DNA of 64,000 nt, taken from NCBI GenBank assembly GCA_021234155.1, contig JAJEKV010000422.1:147096-211095 (forward strand), in the 5' to 3' direction. The DNA is from Isoetes taiwanensis (Eukaryota > Streptophyta > Lycopodiopsida > Isoetales > Isoetaceae). The translations under genes and the position numbers were made by a program. A model generated the notes under the pieces. The model saw only the letters and a list, made by a program, of their open reading frames with translations, searched no databases and was not told the origin of the DNA. Positions within the stretch are counted from its first letter, which is position 1. Every line of letters begins with the position of its first letter. This document shows, one piece after another, positions 62,336 to 64,000 of the stretch.

Positions 62336-63541
62336 ACCGATCTGGGGGTTCTGGGGGTTCTGGGCACGCCTGCCACCGATCCGACCCGTCTGCGGTTAAC
62401 CATGGTTTGGGTTCGCTTGGGCGAACCCGGTAGGTAGCACCACCTCACCGCCACGTCCACTTCCTGGGTTCCCCTGGGCGAATCCCTGGGTTCGCATAAG
62501 CGAATTGCCTGGGTTCGCTTGGGCGAACCCGGCTGGCTCCCGAAGTCGATTTCGGGAGCCGATCGAAGCACCGAATATATTTGGGGCATATTGCAATGGT
62601 TGATTTTAAGGGTTGGGATTAAGTGGTGGAAGTGGATGGTGGTTAAGATGAAGAGGCAAAATTGATGGTTGTGATGAAGAGGTGGAAAACAATGGTGGAG
62701 ATTAACAAGTGTAAAGCATAAATAATTTGAGGAGATACTCTCTCCTCCTCTTCCCTTCACGTTCTTCATTTGGAGCATGGTGGCAGTGCTCAAGGAGGGG
62801 TGTGGCAGCCCTCTCCATATTTGAAGTGAAGGTCCCTTGCAAGGGGTTTTTCTGTTGTATCAAGATCATGCTTTGTTGATGTTTATTGAAGAAAAGATTT
62901 CTTACTGTGCAAATTTTGTTGTCTTATCATCCATTGATCTTTTCTTGAGATGTTTATGAGTGTTGGCCTGGATGGGGAACCAGGTTCAACATTATGGCAC
63001 TCCTGGTGGGACTCTGTTCTTATGAGCGAGTTTTATTCCCCAAAAAAAGAGCTCGGTTGCGATTAATTTCAAGGCTTGTGGATGCACGAGGAGTCAAGCG
63101 GTTTGTCTTGGAAATCAGAATATTGAGTGTTTATAGCCTTGTCAATTTCGTTTGCCATTCATTACGCATCATCATAATTTTGCTTGCTCAGCGATCCAAA
63201 GACTCGGTTTATTTAACATCAAAAGCGGGCTTATTGTATCTCCCCTTGAAGGCCAAATTTACAAAAAAGCTCACGCCATACCATTGCTACCTGCTGGAGA
63301 TCTTTATCAGAGAAGGCAACTCTGCAGCTATTCTTTTGCCACCATTCTATGCGATTTAGTCCCCTTTCTCTTTCTTTGGATCTACAAGCGGTTATTCGCA
63401 ACTTCTTAGAGCTAAGCTCTTTGCATTGAAATGAAGTATATCAAAGGAGGAACTTATCTTTGCGAAGAAATCCGTCACATTATTGGGCTCTGCAGCAGGA
63501 TCTTCGGCAACATAACCGCGGCCTGCTATTTTCTTGCTACC

Positions 63542-64000
63542 ATGCCTGATCTTCTACTTCCCCGCCCACCTCATTCTATTTTTGCCTCTCCCGTTCCACC
63601 GTTTGCCTTCCTGATGCATTCCGATTGCATGCCCTAACCCTAAAAGTTTATTTTCCTCTATTTTCTATATTTTGGGGCACCCCAAGGTTTTGTCCAACAC
63701 TTCGACCATTGCCCTTGACCCTTTGTTTGCTATTGTGGATATTCCCCATGGTTTTGTTGGGCACCCCATGGTTCTTGTTGAGACACCCTAAGGTTTTGCC
63801 AATGTGTGATATGCACTAATGATGCTATTTTATAAAACTTTATTACATTATTATTTTGCCAAGGAGTGTTACTTCCGCGTGGACCAGAGCCACAGTAGCC
63901 AGTGCGGACGTTGGGAGTACCTTTTTTGGACTTGTTGAGTATGGTTATCCACACGTGGTCCAGAGCCAAAGTAGCCAGTGCGGGCGTGTGGATGTGCCCA
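63542..64000 (-). repeat. inverted copy of the 46,647-47,136 repeat (runs out of the window)
   Basis: Near-identical to 46,647-47,107 on the opposite strand, including the 64-codon frame starting MHALTLKVYFPLFSIFWGTP that is identical in both copies. Differences are confined mainly to the last ~150 bp. The rest of this repeat lies at 60,911-60,940 on the far side of the fold-back structure. Confidence 0.85.

Larger units (their letters stand above)
61535..62573. mobile_element. 1,039-bp Pack-MULE
   Basis: AATATATTT is duplicated exactly at both borders (61,526-61,534; 62,574-62,582), and the 46,105 copy shows one AATATATTT at that site. Over ~60 bp the termini are imperfect inverted repeats with no gap (GGCTCCCGAAATCG shared exactly, then GCGGATTCGCTCAAGCGAAC against GCCGGGTTCGCCCAAGCGAA). 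A 9-bp duplication with long inverted termini is the Mutator-like pattern. The interior has no transposase but contains receptor-kinase pieces, as in Pack-MULEs. Subterminal GGTTCGC..GCGAACC palindromes recur near 62,405-62,535. Confidence 0.9.
61488..62991 (-). mobile_element. 456-bp TG...CA element, copy split by a MULE
   Basis: TGTTGAACC and GGTTCAACA ends are on the minus strand relative to 46,105. Removing 61,535-62,573 and one 9-bp duplication restores 456 bp, the same length as the left copy. Confidence 0.8.
60941..63541. mobile_element. fold-back structure with ~545-bp inverted arms
   Basis: Arms at 60,945-61,487 and 62,992-63,539 are reverse complements with many small differences (TAGCAAGAAAATAGCAGG at the outer end, CCACCAGGAGT near the inner end). 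They meet the 456-bp element on both sides. ATGC is present at both outer junctions (60,937-60,940 and 63,542-63,545). The left copy of the target at 47,105 lacks the whole structure. A TATAAA word lies in each arm. No protein is encoded. Confidence 0.75.

Noticed and set aside
62245-62793. 182-codon minus-strand frame
   Set aside because: It crosses the MULE border at 62,573 and joins repeat sequence of the 456-bp element to MULE sequence; a chance chimera.

Overview
The window looks like nuclear DNA of a vascular plant with a large, transposon-filled genome. The evidence is plant-type Helitrons, a CYP94-type cytochrome P450 relic, a DCP5/LSM14 relic, a receptor-kinase fragment inside a Mutator-like element, a DUF8039-like domain of plant transposons, tRNA-derived short repeats and GT-AG introns. 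I cannot name the species. No clearly intact host gene is visible: almost every reading frame that I recognise is a transposon protein or a captured or decayed gene fragment.

Layout, left half. 0-4.2 kb: decayed coding-like sequence and a hAT transposase tail. 4.28-5.15 kb: a segment bounded by perfect 27-bp inverted repeats. 5.79-9.81 kb: a 4,020-bp element with TAA target duplications and inverted termini (PIF/Harbinger-like), carrying pieces of DCP5/LSM14 and CYP94; paralogous unoccupied sequence lies just outside it. From 10,573: a Helitron 3' end (hairpin plus CTAG) on the minus strand. The broken minus-strand Rep/helicase frames at 14.0-17.8 kb fit it, and a 1,852-bp hAT-type element with an 8-bp duplication (11,632-13,483) is nested inside. 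18-25 kb: minus-strand ORFs plus a second, different Helitron Rep/helicase (20.45-24.1 kb) whose helicase stops before Walker A. 25.6-27.8 kb: dispersed small CACCC/GGGTGG hairpins.

Layout, right half. 28-35 kb: a multi-exon, gene-like locus with a DUF8039-like piece and an FCP1/HAD phosphatase-like domain. It is studded with 15 copies of the palindrome CTCGACTCGCGAGTCGAG, several in introns. 38.65-39.8 kb: GC-rich degenerate tandem repeats. 39.97-41.2 kb: an LTR, a primer binding site and a gag start folded into a near-perfect hairpin. 46.1-47.1 kb: a 456-bp TG...CA element and an adjoining repeat, both present again in inverted orientation at 61-64 kb. 47.8-59.1 kb: a locus punctuated by hairpins with arms GATCACACGACGCGAA, including four tandem gene-like units with nearly constant TATA-to-ATG spacing. 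60.9-63.5 kb: a fold-back structure with ~545-bp arms around the 456-bp element, which is itself split by a 1,039-bp Pack-MULE with a perfect 9-bp duplication and receptor-kinase fragments.

The most interesting pattern is that several loci each carry their own private short palindrome, repeated many times: CTCGACTCGCGAGTCGAG at 28-35 kb, GATCACACGACGCGAA at 47.8-59.1 kb, CATCACCC/GGGTGGAA at 25.6-27.8 kb and GGTTCGC/GCGAACC inside the MULE. The mini-gene array at 51.9-55.5 kb, where hairpins and TATA boxes bracket tandem copies, is the best candidate for something undescribed.
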